64,000 bases of DNA from Bryum argenteum. Its lineage: Eukaryota > Streptophyta > Bryopsida > Bryales > Bryaceae. How positions within the stretch are numbered: position 1 is the stretch's first letter; each line of letters starts with the position of its first letter. Below, one piece after another: positions 1-11,092 of the stretch. The notes beneath the pieces were generated by a model. The model did no database searches and was not told where the DNA came from. It worked only from the letters and a program-made list of their open reading frames with translations. Position numbers and translations under genes: made by a program. The stretch is taken from the NCBI GenBank assembly GCA_037043015.1, contig CM073324.1:11925013-11989012 (forward strand), written 5' to 3'.

Positions 1-1236
1 TCGAATTGAGTGATTTTCAAGGGGGTCATGGACAATATATACTCCTCCAGGTCCTCCAAAAGTTGCTCATCGTTGATCGTGCCTGGCCATGAATGCATTT
101 TCTGTCTAGTTTAAGAGTCAAGGAGAATTGAAGGACCTCTGTGACGTTGTGGTAACCTTCATCATCTCCTTTGTATCATCATACACTTGCCAAAGGACAA
201 ACGAGATACCAACAACAGCCTTTATTCCCCCAAGTGTTGCGATTTAGCCAAGTGTTGCAATTTAGCGTATAACTGGTAAATATTGAAGGCAAATTAACCA
301 ACAACTCCTCCTCGCACCTTGCCTGTTCAAAAGTTCCTTGAAACATAGTCATATGGTGGACGACAAAGAGTTGTTAAGAAATTTCGTACATACTCACCTT
401 GTACAATAGCACTACCTTGAGTACCTTCTTCTACAGTCCGACGTGATTGTTTGTTGGCTTCATGTTCAGAGTTTCTAAAAGGATCTACAATGCGATTTCC
501 CTGGTATTGTGTATGATGTCCCCATCTTCGTAAAGAGCCTCTCTCATCACAGGCAAAGGTGGTCTGACATAATTCATCAACCATTCTGTCGCTGGCACTT
601 CTTTGCAATTTGGCATTATTTCTATCAACTTCATTTCATTATTAACTCTGCAACGTGAAGTTGGATAGCTTTTTCGAATACCCAATTGGTGGCCTCAAGG
701 AATTGTTAAGCACGATCTACCCAATTGCTGGCCTCAAGGAATTGTTAAGCTCAATCTGTTGTTTTACCAACAATCCTCATGAATTCCAACATCACTTGTT
801 GTTCCTTTGAATATATTATGGACTCTATGGATCCATGACGTGCAAGAGCAGTTTGAAATACAAATAAATAAGTGAATTAGTCAATTCCGTGATTGGTTCA
901 GTGGATAGTGTATCAATAACAACGATGACAAGAAAAACTCTTCTATACATATGTTACTTTTAAAAATTTTGGTGTTAAAAACCAAATGACTGTTGCTTTT
1001 GCTTTTGATTTGAGAAATTTTACTCTAAAAACCTACCTCAAAACTCCCTTTGATTTGCCTTCCTTTGCACACCACCCTCCTTAATGTAACTTTGCTTCAA
1101 CACCAATTTCGATAAGATTATAAAACTTAAAAATATGATAGGACAATTGTAAAGTGACTTACTCTTTGTACGTCTTCTCAATAAGTATCTCTTTACAATG
1201 AGAATATCCAAATTATGAGTTCAATTACACTTAAGC
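1..1236. other. Intergenic, no gene seen
   Basis: AT-rich sequence with no supported coding region. Two small direct duplications are visible: a near-perfect 39-bp unit twice in tandem at 680-757 (key word GGCCTCAAGGAATTGTTAAG), and a short unit containing CAAGTGTTGC twice at about 231-262. Open frames here are short, lack family resemblance and have no splice context. Confidence 0.6.
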
Positions 1237-1533
1237 TTGAGTCGTGCTAAATGTACCCACAAATTGGGTAGATTGGGTACGTCACTGAAACTGGACAAAA
1301 CAACCAATCGTTGGCATTTTCAAATGGTCATAACTTACTCAGTTTATGTCCAAATTGGGCATAGAAGGTGTTTTGTGACATCTACTCTTTCTGCAAATGT
1401 CCTAGAACACCTCATATGCTAAATTCTGGACAAGATTTGAGTTGGATATGACCATTTGAAAATGCCGACGATTGGTTGTATTGTTCAAATTCACTAAAGT
1501 ACCCAATTTGTGGGTACATTTAGCTGGACTCGA
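1237..1533. mobile_element. Foldback MITE (GCTAAATGTACCC ends)
   Basis: A nearly complete palindrome about 295 bp long. The left arm (GAGTCGTGCTAAATGTACCC...) pairs with the reverse complement of the right arm (GAGTCCAGCTAAATGTACCC...) for most of its length, with scattered mismatches. The arms share CCCACAAATTGGGTA, CCAATCGTYGGCATTTTC and AAATGGTCATA. There is no coding capacity. The structure is that of a foldback miniature inverted-repeat element; the superfamily is not assigned because the flanking target duplication is unclear. Confidence 0.75.
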
Positions 1534-1713
1534 ATTAGTAAACTATTTCTATTTCTTCTAATCAATTCATTTGGTATTTATTCTAGCAATTCAAGCGTGT
1601 TTCCACGATCGGCCTAGGAATGGCCGCTGTCTCTAGTCGGACCAATATTGCTCTCAAGTTCGAAGTGGCTTCTCCCTCCCAAATCCCACTATTTTGTGAC
1701 ATCATATTAGAGA

Positions 1714-2034
1714 TATCCGCTAAGTAGTCCCTAGTTTGGACCCTAGTTGGTACCTAGTCCGACGTTTCGTGCCCTATTTTCAATTATCCTCTAAATAAAA
1801 TGGATTGGGGACCAGATGTAAACTAGGGACCAAATCACTCCGTCTTCCACGCATCATGTTGCGGACTGGGCACCTAGTTGAACTGGAGACCAAACTTATG
1901 AAACCATCAAAATCATGCATTTTTAAGTTTTATCCCGAGTTTGATCTTAGAGTTCAAATTTGGTGCCCAATTCAACGTTTGGTCCCCAGTTCGACCAAAA
2001 CTGGGTGTTTTGGTCCCTAGTGCGTCGTATTGAC
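1714..2034. mobile_element. ATCCGCTAAG-family MITE, copy 1
   Basis: First of four related copies in the window (others at 9361-9735, 10998-11092 and 11485-11820). It begins with ATCCGCTAAGTAG and carries the family's repeated internal phrases: GGGGACCA, AACTAGGGACCAAA, GCATCATGTTGCGGA and CGACCAAAACTGG. The right end is worn. It is non-coding, and the open frame across it is a by-product. Confidence 0.7.
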
Positions 2035-2537
2035 TCTAATAGATGGTTGACATTGAAGTGCTGACCATCTGTTAATTGAAGTGCAAGGTGATAAAAGTTT
2101 GTTGCTGGTGGTTTGTCTACGTTATTCCGAGTAAGTTATTATATATGAATGAATATGACATGTATTTTAATGGTGCCCCATGAGGTTTTTGCTCTTGCTC
2201 TCATTGTATGCACCTCCTTGTCCTTGAATGTCCTTTGCTGTAAGCAGCAACAATGGCACCGTGGTCCTCTTTTTCAATGCTGAAGCATGTCCACAGCTGA
2301 TGATCACATTCATTGACATCCATCCTTGAATGAGTAAAAGCAGGTCTAGAGACTTTTGACTGAAGTCAACCTTTAAATCTCATCTCAACAACCATGTGAG
2401 TGCACAAAAAGCAGTCTTTCTACCTCAAAAATTAAACATGATTCTACAAGTTCAATCTTCAATCTGGTGAAGTGATCGACTTCAAATTGATGAGTTGTTT
2501 CTTATCCTTTATGAAGAAACTGGAAAAGAAGGGCTTC

Positions 2538-2805
2538 TTAACCCCTAAAGGTCCAAGAAAGCGGAAATCGCTTTTTGGAATTTCCGCAGGGAGAAAATTC
2601 AGCCAACTTTGACCATTGTAATCTCAAAATTGGAGAAAAATTAACCGTTCAAATTTGACATTCGAGAGAAGGGTCAAGTTAACTTCAAGATCCTACGGTT
2701 GGATCTTCTAATCAATGCTTAGATTGAGTTTCTTTGCACCTGAAGTAGAAGAAGGTTCTTTTTGATAATTTAAACAATTTTGTATCAAGGACCTTTAGGG
2801 GTTAA
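2538..2805. mobile_element. TTAA-flanked MITE, family 1 copy A
   Basis: A 268-bp element with perfect terminal inverted repeats: TTAACCCCTAAAGGTCC on the left and GGACCTTTAGGGGTTAA on the right. TTAA is present at both edges, so it can be read as a 4-bp target duplication. A second copy of the same length lies inverted at 9751-10018 and a degraded third lies at 19118-19393. No coding capacity. TTAA target sites with CCC-starting ends are the hallmark of piggyBac; that assignment is inference because no transposase is seen. Confidence 0.85.
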
Positions 2806-2826
2806 ACTAAAGACTGTTGAAGACTT

Positions 2827-3042
2827 TGACTACTAGAATTTGACCCCATTTGCTAAGTTTGTGTTTTCATGAAAGTCACTTTTGGAGAGTAGCTTAAACT
2901 ACTTTGTAGGAAGTTTTTGTTGAAACGTAGCGTTTGAAACTATATTGTAGCAAAAACGTGCGAGGACGTAGTTTAAGCTACTCCCCAAACGTGACTTTTA
3001 TGAAAACACAAACTTAGCAAATGGGGTCAAATTCTAGTGGTG
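2827..3042. mobile_element. Foldback MITE (ACTAGAATTTGACCCC ends)
   Basis: An inverted repeat of about 216 bp. The left arm carries ACTAGAATTTGACCCCATTT, continuing through GCTAAGTTTGTGTTTTCAT and AGTAGCTTAAACTAC. The right arm is its near-exact reverse complement. The loop is roughly 60 bp. It lies about 20 bp downstream of the TTAA element at 2538-2805 and is non-coding. Confidence 0.75.
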
Positions 3043-3178
3043 TAATTCGATAGCCTCTTTCAGCTCTTCATCAAGATGAGAAGGAGCTTGATTGAATTTT
3101 CCCATTGTAACTGAAACTCGACCTCAATGTAAGCAGCATAGCAACTCATATTAGTAAGAACTCAGGAGTTTGATGCAT

Positions 3179-3411
3179 TTAACCCCTAAAGGTCTGAGCG
3201 TGCCGTGGCGACCAGTAGAATACGGTGTATTTTGGTTGTATTTGGAGTGAATGCACACCTTTAATGGGTTTGAGTTCAAAGAAGAAGTTGATATTTGAAT
3301 TAATGCGGTTCTAGTGAGCTATTACGATTCCAGTTTAGAGTTTCTTGTTGGTAGCAAATCCTAATTATACGACAGCGTACATACTATCCCTAAGGGACTT
3401 TTAAGGGTTAA
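3179..3411. mobile_element. TTAA-flanked MITE (233 bp)
   Basis: The left end is TTAACCCCTAAAGGTC and the right end, reverse-complemented, is TTAACCCTTAAAAGTCCC. TTAA flanks both sides. The interior is unrelated to family 1, so this is a separate family sharing the same type of ends. Non-coding. Confidence 0.65.
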
Positions 3412-3450
3412 GCTTACAAAGTATCTGGACACTAGTAAGACTGATCGGAC

Positions 3451-3817
3451 TCAACCCTTTAAACGCCCAAGCAAGCCCGATCAAGGGCCTTTTTTCCAAC
3501 AAAATTTGCTCCGTAGCTCTCACTATACTCAACTTTTCACTTGTATTTTGATGTCAAACTCATCACCTTCATCTAATAAACTGAAATTCTACAATTAAAA
3601 TCACAATTTGTATGAGTGATTTTGTGCTTTACAAGGATTGCAGCAGGTAGGTAGCTTGGGGCTATACATAACCTTGTAGGAGGTTGCAACCAAGCTCATC
3701 ATTGATTGGTTCATTCATACATGCATGCCCAAGTTCAAAAAGTGCACTATTCACGATGCCAAAGTCCAAAAAGATGCTGCACATGATCCAATTTTGGGCT
3801 GCGCGTTCAAGGGTTAA
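3451..3817. mobile_element. TTAA-flanked MITE, family 3 copy 1
   Basis: About 367 bp, starting with TCAACCCTTTAAACGCCC (TTAA decayed to TCAA) and ending GCGCGTTCAAGGGTTAA. It shares its interior with the inverted copy at 44406-44773, for example ACTTTTTGAACTTGGGCAT, GATTTTGTGCTTT and ATCATTGATTGG in one or other orientation. The apparent open frames on both strands are by-products. Non-coding. Confidence 0.75.
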
Positions 3818-5746
3818 ATGCTCTGATAAGCTTATTAATCTAGAGGTGGAGAAACTGTCAAACCAAGATCCCCTTCTGTGAACAAAGTCTAAATACTGCA
3901 ATCCTCATTTAGATAGAAAGGGTCACTTTTTTTGATGATATATATCAAATAACCATTTCCTGATATTATAGCAAGCATTGTATGGCACTTTTTCCCAGGT
4001 GATGATCGAGAGCCTTCCAAAAGTAGCCCGCACTTAATTGCAAAGCTGTTACCGTACATGGGGGAGGCATGTAGTACATGAATGCAACTACTAACATGTA
4101 CTAGAATATTCAATGGGCACCAACATTAACAATTGTAAAAATAAAAAATAAAAATAATTATAAAATCCTTTTTTTCTGCTGTAACTCACTACCGTAGTCG
4201 CTGTGGTTGTAACCAGAAAAATTTGGCATATCTGCATTGACCACGCCACGTTATTCATGCAATATTACAACTCGTATTGTATCTCGTTAAATGCTCGTAA
4301 AGACAAACATGTATGGTGCACCGAAAGTGCAATAGCAAAATCATCACCATGCATTAACCTACCTTTTTAACTTATATCTTTGCGAGACAAGAATATGAAA
4401 CTTCAGCATAGAAAATTGATGGTATGCGCACCATATTCATGTGAATGGGATAAAAGATATCGTTTAATTTCTGGTGTACTAGCAAAGATATTGAAAAATC
4501 ATTAGACTATTGAAGGAAATAACTAAAATTTGCCACAAGGGATTCATTCATTAATTAATTAATTGTATGACAAGGTTAATGGTGCAGGTACATATAGTCT
4601 GGTGGTACTCTGGTGGTACCTTCTGATTTCTGAGTACTAAATTCACATCACCAATTCAGTAATTCAGGGGCAAAAATAGAGCCATTTAACCAAATGCCCG
4701 GTGCATTTTCAACAAGACAACAACCGTTTTGATTAAAGGTAGTAACAGTCGTTGTCTTTTAAATTCTGAAATCGGATCTATAATAATTTTATATTATCAC
4801 ATCACATGTAGCAATGTGACATTTTGAAAGTTGTCACGTATTGTACATGTGGCCAAAAGGTTGCCTTTTCTTTTTTATAATGACAAGAAGCAAGGACGCT
4901 TGTAATACTAAATTGGCGTCACGGCTTGAAACGAGTGTATGTATGCGAGAAACACGTGTAGTGAGATTGATAAGCATCGGCTTCCAACTCGACATGAGTT
5001 AGGAAAAGGCCCACAATATGTTTATCATGTCAAGGTGTTAGTAGCCAACCTTTATCGTTGGATGAATGGTGGAAAGGAGTAGGATCATGGTGGGAGTTTC
5101 CCCTCCTAACATTTTTGATGCAATTTTTTTATTAAGAGGATTTTATCATTGACAATTTAATTCAAGCATGTCATATTGTCACCAACCCAACCTAAATAAT
5201 TTACTTTTTTTAAAAAAAAACTCATTCAATCTAAATCAGTGTGTTATTTCCCAGCTTGGTTGCACCTTAACTTATGTAAAGGGGGAGGCCCCTATCCGGG
5301 CATGTGAGGGACCCGACCCGAGGAGGGTGGGAGCCCGACAAGGGAGGACACGAGCAGCCGGGAGCTCGACGATGGAGGCCTCACCTGGCGTAACCCCCTC
5401 CGCGAAATAAAACCCTATGCAGCTCTGGGCAGGGTAGGCACTCTTGCCACGTGGGAAAATGTTTCCTGTAGGCTTGCAGGGAATTCCGTGTGAGCCTATA
5501 CGAAACTACAATGCTTCAAGAACATTCCACACAATGAGGGCCTTACAAACCCCAAAGGTTTATTTCTGGGAAGGGGTTACATTATAATCGTGTGCCACTT
5601 TCACTTTCAGCTCTTATGTCAATTGACATGCCAAAATGTTGATGATAAATATACTCCTATATGACTGATTGTCAAATTGCTCATCCATCAATCAACCAAT
5701 CACACAGGGAATGCAAGACAACCAAGCTCAAGGGTCAAGAGAATAA
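3818..5746. other. Intergenic, with a GC-rich patch
   Basis: No gene seen. The stretch is AT-rich except for a sharply GC-rich patch at about 5279-5420 (CCCGACCCGAGGAGGGTGGG and similar) preceded by an A-run. This composition jump suggests an inserted fragment, possibly a retroelement piece, but no terminal repeats, primer-binding site or protein similarity could be established. Confidence 0.5.
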
Positions 5747-6058
5747 GGGCCACTTTATACAGAGGCCAGAGCAGGGTGGAGGCTGGGCCAGATTCGCCGG
5801 CTAGGGCTTGGGCCCAAGTTGGGGAGTTGGGGCCTTGGTAAAACTTGTCCCAATTGCATCACTTGGGCCCGAACATTTTGGCACCAAAACAGTGCCACGT
5901 GGGATGCCACATAGGATAAAGTGAAGTTTCGGTTGGGCCCTAGTCGGGTCCTAGTATAAAGCCCTTGGGCCCGATTTGAAAGAATCGAGCCATTCTATCC
6001 ATTGAAATCTGAAGAATTGGGGCCGGCCCTCAATCCGGCCCCAAGTATAAAGTGGCCC
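5747..6058. mobile_element. PIF/Harbinger-like MITE, TAA target duplication
   Basis: A 312-bp element with terminal inverted repeat GGGCCACTTTATAC at both ends. It is flanked directly by TAA on the left (5744-5746) and on the right (6059-6061). A 3-bp TWA target duplication with ends starting GGG is the signature of PIF/Harbinger (Tourist-like) elements. The interior is G/C-rich with GGGCCC words and no coding frame. Confidence 0.8.
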
Positions 6059-7351
6059 TAATTAATCCAAAATCCAAAACCTGATCAATCAATCCACACA
6101 CACAAATGGCAAGATTTAACAAAACTATAATCTAAACTCTGACCACTCCAAAAGAGGTACATTTCACATCTTTCCTGATTTTCGTGCATCACCCCTAAAA
6201 AATAAAAACATGGGCAGGGAAATTTGACTACCAGAATCTACAGCTCTGAAAACTCATGCGACCTTGAATCTTGTGGTGACAGACTCCTGCGCGCAATCTC
6301 TGTTCCGGCCCAGCCCTGGGGGTGGGTAGGGCACCCTGCACCACTATCCCTTTGCTCGCTAGTACCCCAAATGTGCATGCATGCATGGAATGTAATAATA
6401 GGTACCTTGTGTAGGTGGTTACCAAATTTGGTGCATTTCAATACTGGCAACAAAGTTTGACCCAAGAAATGGGTTGGTACACCGGTTCCACACTATCTAA
6501 AACTAGTGCTTTTTGTACCTATTATGTACACGATCCCAAACTTATGTGTATGAAGCCATTTCAAGCATGTGAGAAAGACCTTGCACCAAAAAGTCGGGAC
6601 TCATGAGAGAGAAGAAAGTAGGTACGAGCGCTCAAAAGGCACCACAAGCCTTGGCTTGGTGGTTAGGGGGCGCTTGTAAAAGAGTGCTACGAGAAATGCA
6701 AGAGCCCCCATTAGCCAATGAGATATGTTCTTTAAAATCCTTGGAATTTTGGATTTGCACCCCCCCCCTTACTACTGTTTTTGAAAATTTTGAATTGAAA
6801 AATGGGACGTGTGGCCCCAAATTACTCTAGGAGTATACTTCTTGGTTTTTTAAGCCTAAACATCAAGAATCTAGGGGGCTTCTTACCCCTCCGCCCCCCT
6901 CCCCTTGCCCCCGAGAAACGGTCATAGCACTGATTTAGAGTGATCTCTGGTAAGGGCTTGTGGCCCCTACCGAGGAGGTCGTCGGTTTTACTCCCCATGT
7001 TGGCATGGTGCTCACCACCACAGTCCACCCAATCGTGGGAGAGGGGGGGGGAGGATTCTTGGACCTTGTTGTATGTATGGGTACCTCAAAGCCCTTTGTG
7101 GGGATACCATCTCGGGTATCACTAGTGGCTAGTTAGGAACTAGCATAGTGTTCACTCTTAGAGGGGTTAGTAGTCCTGCCAGCCATTGGTGTGTTGACCT
7201 CCATGAATAGGTCAGTTGAAAGAACACTCTATTCACGTTGCTCTCCAAATAACTTGGAGTTTTTCTTCTTCTATGAGCGCGATGTCAAAATTGGGTAAAA
7301 AAAAACAAATTATTCTTGGACCAGTCAGTTAATCAATACTGAATGGTTTTA
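6059..7351. other. Intergenic with dispersed repeat (about 7040-7275)
   Basis: No supported gene. About 7040-7275 belongs to a dispersed repeat whose phrases recur near 46.73-46.86, 48.0 and 48.44-48.58 kb: GGACCTTGTTGTATG, GTACCTCAAAGCCCTTTG, TAGTTAGGAACTAGCATAGTG and TTCACGTTGCTCTCC. About 6649-6680 has a tRNA A-box-like phrase (GGTGGTTAGG), but I could not find a convincing B box, so it is not called a SINE. Confidence 0.5.
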
Positions 7352-8294
7352 TTAACCCCTAAAAATCCAAGCGTTTCCTCGACCTCCAGAACCATAAACT
7401 GCCCTTTTTCACCTTCGTTGGAATATGGGGAAATGGAGAAACTTTTTTTTTTGGTTTTAGACTTTGTACCGTAAGATCTTATACCAATTTTGTATACAAA
7501 GAACTAGTCAAAATTTCAACCGTTGGATGTTTGTCATTTGTGAGATCATAACAATCAAAGTTTGTCCAACACTTTTTTTTGCCGCTGTGTGAGAGGCATT
7601 GTCTAAATGGTGCCAAGGGCAACTTGATGATTGTTACTCCAAACATTTTTCCCTCATTTTTTCCCATGTAGGTTATCAAGTTGGGTACGCTCATGCATAA
7701 TTTTAGAGACTCATTCCACGTTTTTTGACCTTCATCATGTGAATTATTTTATGGAAGAAGGTCTAAAAACAACAATATAGTAAAACAAGCACCACATATG
7801 ATATATTTAGTTTAAGAAAAATTTGGACGGTGAGTACGTGCATTTATGAGAATGTGATTTTTTTTTTTTTTTAAATCTTGGAAAAAATCTCAAATCTCAA
7901 ATTTTGGCAATTTTTGAAAGAAAAAATTGTAAAATTACTAGAAATTGTGAAGATTGTTTTTGAAAGGTTTGGAGGCTGCCCTTGTAAAATTGGTAAATTT
8001 TTTGACTTCAGACACTTTGGAATTTGAATAGTAATTTGGTAATGAACATCTTTCCAAAAAAGAATACTTTAAAATAAATTATTTTAAACTACCCATTTTG
8101 GACTTGAAACCTAAAATTTCTATCTGAAGGTTATAAAATTAAAAATTTGGCTTTGCAAATTTTACTAAATACACATTAGAGTATGGGGAGCACCCAGTAA
8201 AAATCTTAGGCAAAAATATCAATTTAACTCCTTAAAATGAGCTGCCCGAAATCTCAAAAAACCAAATCGGTTTTCCTGAATTTTTAGGGGTTAA
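7352..8294. mobile_element. TTAA-flanked element, family 2 copy 1 (943 bp)
   Basis: The left end is TTAACCCCTAAAAATCCAAG and the right end is GAATTTTTAGGGGTTAA, giving matching ends with TTAA on both sides. A second copy, truncated on the right, occupies 10283-10997. Right-half relatives occur near 45.5-45.7 and 49.45-49.73 kb, and a left-half relative near 20.5-20.6 kb. No transposase frame is visible, so this is a non-autonomous element. Confidence 0.8.
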
Positions 8295-8510
8295 TGGAGG
8301 ACTTCGATGCTATGCATGGTAGTGCATATTGTTTGGCACTAAAGAGGTTTGGCAACAAATCCTTTGGAGTAAAAGGAATTTGGTACACTAGGTAGGTACT
8401 GAGTTATGTACACTTCAATGTTGGATGTTATCAACTGACTATCATACATTCTCAATGTTGTAATGTTTTATTACCAACTGCTCTCTATCATACAAAGTCA
8501 CTGAAAGTAA

Positions 8511-8954
8511 GGGTCCCTTTACACTATGGACCAAGAGCCGTCACCAAGCAAAAATCATGGCTCTCTCTGCCCATGATAAATCAAAATTGGATTTTTGAGT
8601 GGCTTCGTCACTCTTGTAGTTAGTCTTCCGGTTTTGGACCGGAAGAAGTTTAAGCTCAAAATTTTTAGTATGAATCCTCATTATTCTCTCTCCTTTTTCC
8701 TCATTTCAAGATTATTGAACTTTGGCCAATCAATGATTTTTGAGCCTCATGGTCTCCTTGATTGTAGTTGAGTCGAGGTATTTGCTTCGACTCAACTAAA
8801 ATCAAGGAAAACATTATCCACAATGCAAAATTTAGCATACTTAGGGGACGTCAAAGTTAGAGGTGATTCTCGTTTTTTCAAGGTAATGTAAAGCCAAATA
8901 GGACCAAGAGCACTTTGCTCTCCAATCAAAGAAGACCATAGTCTAAAGCGACCC
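8511..8954. mobile_element. PIF/Harbinger-like MITE, TAA target duplication
   Basis: About 444 bp with imperfect terminal inverted repeats GGGTCCCTTTACACTATGG (left) and GGGTCGCTTTAGACTATGG (right, reverse-complemented). It is flanked by TAA on both sides. It contains an internal hairpin at about 8757-8805 with arms around GTTGAGTCGA / TCGACTCAAC. Non-coding. The 3-bp TAA duplication places it with Tourist/PIF-type elements. Confidence 0.75.
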
Positions 8955-9360
8955 TAACATTTACTTGCGGCAAGAACATCTCAAATAACATAAAAAATCA
9001 ATTAATGTCTATTATAATATATTCAATATAGTAGATTAAAATGGGTATTTGGCACTATTGGCAGAGTGGTCAAATGATGGGGTTTTTGGTCAAGTCCCAT
9101 CATGAGGGAGCAGGGCAGGGCAATGGGGAGCGGCGGCTATGGCAGAAATGCAGGCTCTCTTGCAGGGCCTGTTGGATGAAATCAAGGCACCTGAAGCAGA
9201 TCCACCTTGGAGCCTTCACTATTAATAATAATGACCCCTTTTTGCTCTAACATGTAACTATACTTACATCAAATGATTGATATCTATTAGTTTCTCAATA
9301 CAATTTATAACATTTTACTACTCAACTTCCTCATTTCATTTCATCATTGTCTCAATAGAG

Positions 9361-9735
9361 AAATCCGCTAAGAACGATGGACTAGGGACCAAAACACCCA
9401 CTTTTGGTTGGACCGGGGACCACATGTCAATCTGAGAACCAAATTTTTACTCCAAGATCAAACTGGGGACTAAACTCAAAAATGCATGGTTTTGATGGTT
9501 TTTTGAGTTTGGTCCTCGGTTCAACTTGGTGCCCAGTCTGCAACGTGATGCGCGGAGGACCGAAGGAGCCCGATTGTTGTTCATCTGTATGTGAAGGTCC
9601 CTAGTTTACATCTGGTCCCCAATTTGGTGCATTTGGTCCCCGGTCCATTCTACTTAGTGGATAATTGAAAACATGGCACGAAACGACGGACTAGGGACCA
9701 AATGGGGTCCACACTGGGGACTACTTAGCGGATTT
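9361..9735. mobile_element. ATCCGCTAAG-family MITE, copy 2 (complete)
   Basis: The best-preserved copy of the family, 375 bp, with ends AAATCCGCTAAG and CTTAGCGGATTT. The interior is built from phrases such as GGGACCAAA, GGGGACCA and GCAACGTGATGCGCGGA, as in the copies at 1714 and 11485. The open frame inside is a by-product. It lies 15 bp upstream of the TTAA element at 9751. Confidence 0.8.
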
Positions 9736-9750
9736 ATCTAAGAAGTGTAC

Positions 9751-10018
9751 TTAACCCCTAAAGATCCGTGATACAAAATTGTCAAAATTATTAGAAAAAA
9801 CCTTCTTGTGCTTCAGGCCCAAAGAAACTCAATCTAAGAATTGATTACAAGATCCAACCATATGATCTTGAAGTTAAGTTGACCCTTTAGTCAAATGTCA
9901 AATTTGAATCGTTAATTTTTCTTTGATGTTGAGATTATAATGGTCAAAGGTGGCTGAATTCTTTCCCTGCGGAAATCCCAAAGAGCCGATTCGGGTTTCT
10001 TGGATCTTTAGGGGTTAA
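9751..10018. mobile_element. TTAA-flanked MITE, family 1 copy B
   Basis: A 268-bp element, the same length as copy A (2538-2805) and in the opposite orientation. Ends are TTAACCCCTAAAGATCC and GGATCTTTAGGGGTTAA. The shared interior includes GAAACTCAATCTAAG, GATCTTGAAGTTAAGTTGACCC and CTGCGGAAATCC. TTAA flanks both sides. Non-coding. Confidence 0.85.
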
Positions 10019-10282
10019 TCACTCTAGCTAGCTTCACAACACAATTTGCCACGTGATGATCAATTGGTGTATGGTGCGTTTTTTATCATTAAACGAATTG
10101 ATTTCCTCAAATTGTCAAATGCAATGTTCCTCGTTGTTCTTTTAAGCTTGAAAATAAAACTTGTTGAAAAATTGGTGTTGTAGTTGCTATTTAGAAAAGT
10201 CATGCTTTTACCCTTCGTTGTCTATTGATGAGTCAATTTTTTAACATTACAAGTGGTAATCTAATCATAAGAGACCGCTTCG

Positions 10283-10997
10283 TTAACCCCTAAGAATCCA
10301 AGTGTTTCGTCCACCTCCAAAACCAAAAACGGCCATTTTTGACCTCCGTTGGGAAATGGGGAAATGGGGAAATGGAGAAACTTATTTTACTTGTTTTTAG
10401 ACTTCGAACCGTTAGATCTTGTTACCTAACTTGTATACAAATGACTGGTCAAAATTTCAACCATTGGATGTTTGTCATTTGTGAGATCGTAACAATCAAA
10501 GTTTGTTCAACACTTTTTTTTGCCGCTGTGGGAGAGGCATTGTCTAAATGGTGCCAGGGGCAACTTGATAATTGTTACTTCAAACATTTTCCCCTCGTTT
10601 TTTTCCATGTAGGTTATCAAGTTGGATACGCTCATGCATAATTTAGAGACTCATTCCACCTTTTATGAAAGAAGGTCTAAAAACAACAATATAGTAAAAC
10701 AAGCACCACATATGATATATTTAGTTCAAGAAAAAATTGGACGGTGAGTAGGTGCCTTTATGAGTATGTGAATTCTGAAAAATAAATAAATAAAGTAAAT
10801 TTAAACAAAAAATCTTTGTAAATTTCCAAATGAAATCTCAAATTTTGGCAATTTTTGAAAGAAAAAATCGTAATATTACTAAAAATTGCGAAGATTGTTT
10901 TTGAAAGTTTTAGAGGTTGCTCTTGTAAAATTAGTGAACTTTTTGACTTCGGTCACTTCGGAACTTGAATAGTAATATGGTAATGAACATATTTCCA
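10283..10997. mobile_element. TTAA element family 2, copy 2 (right end lost)
   Basis: Follows the element at 7352 closely from TTAACCCCTAAGAATCCAAG to TAATGAACATATTTCCA, then stops. At 10998 the sequence switches to the right part of an ATCCGCTAAG-family element. It contains a local triplication of GGGGAAAT near 10352-10375. The right terminus is missing, so the junction records a deletion or recombination between two neighbouring elements. Confidence 0.75.
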
Positions 10998-11092
10998 TGC
11001 AATTTTGAGTTTAATCCCTAGTTCAATCTTAGAGTAAAAATTTGGTGCCCAGTTCGACGTTTGGTCCCTAGTCCATCGTGCTGAGCGGATCT
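10998..11092. mobile_element. ATCCGCTAAG-family MITE, copy 4 (left part lost)
   Basis: Only the right third of the family is present: TTTGGTGCCCAGTTCGACGT, then TTTGGTCCCTAGTCCATCG and the end CTGAGCGGATC. It is fused directly to the truncated family 2 element on its left. Confidence 0.7.

Noticed and set aside
6640-7040. Possible tRNA-derived SINE (GGCTTGGTGGTTAGG, later GGTCGTCGGTTTTACTCC)
   Set aside because: The two box-like phrases are too far apart and no 3' tail or target duplication was found.
9041-9250. tRNA-like phrase TGGCAGAGTGGTCAAAT and a short open frame
   Set aside because: Resembles a tRNA A box but no B box or acceptor stem pairing follows; the frame is isolated.
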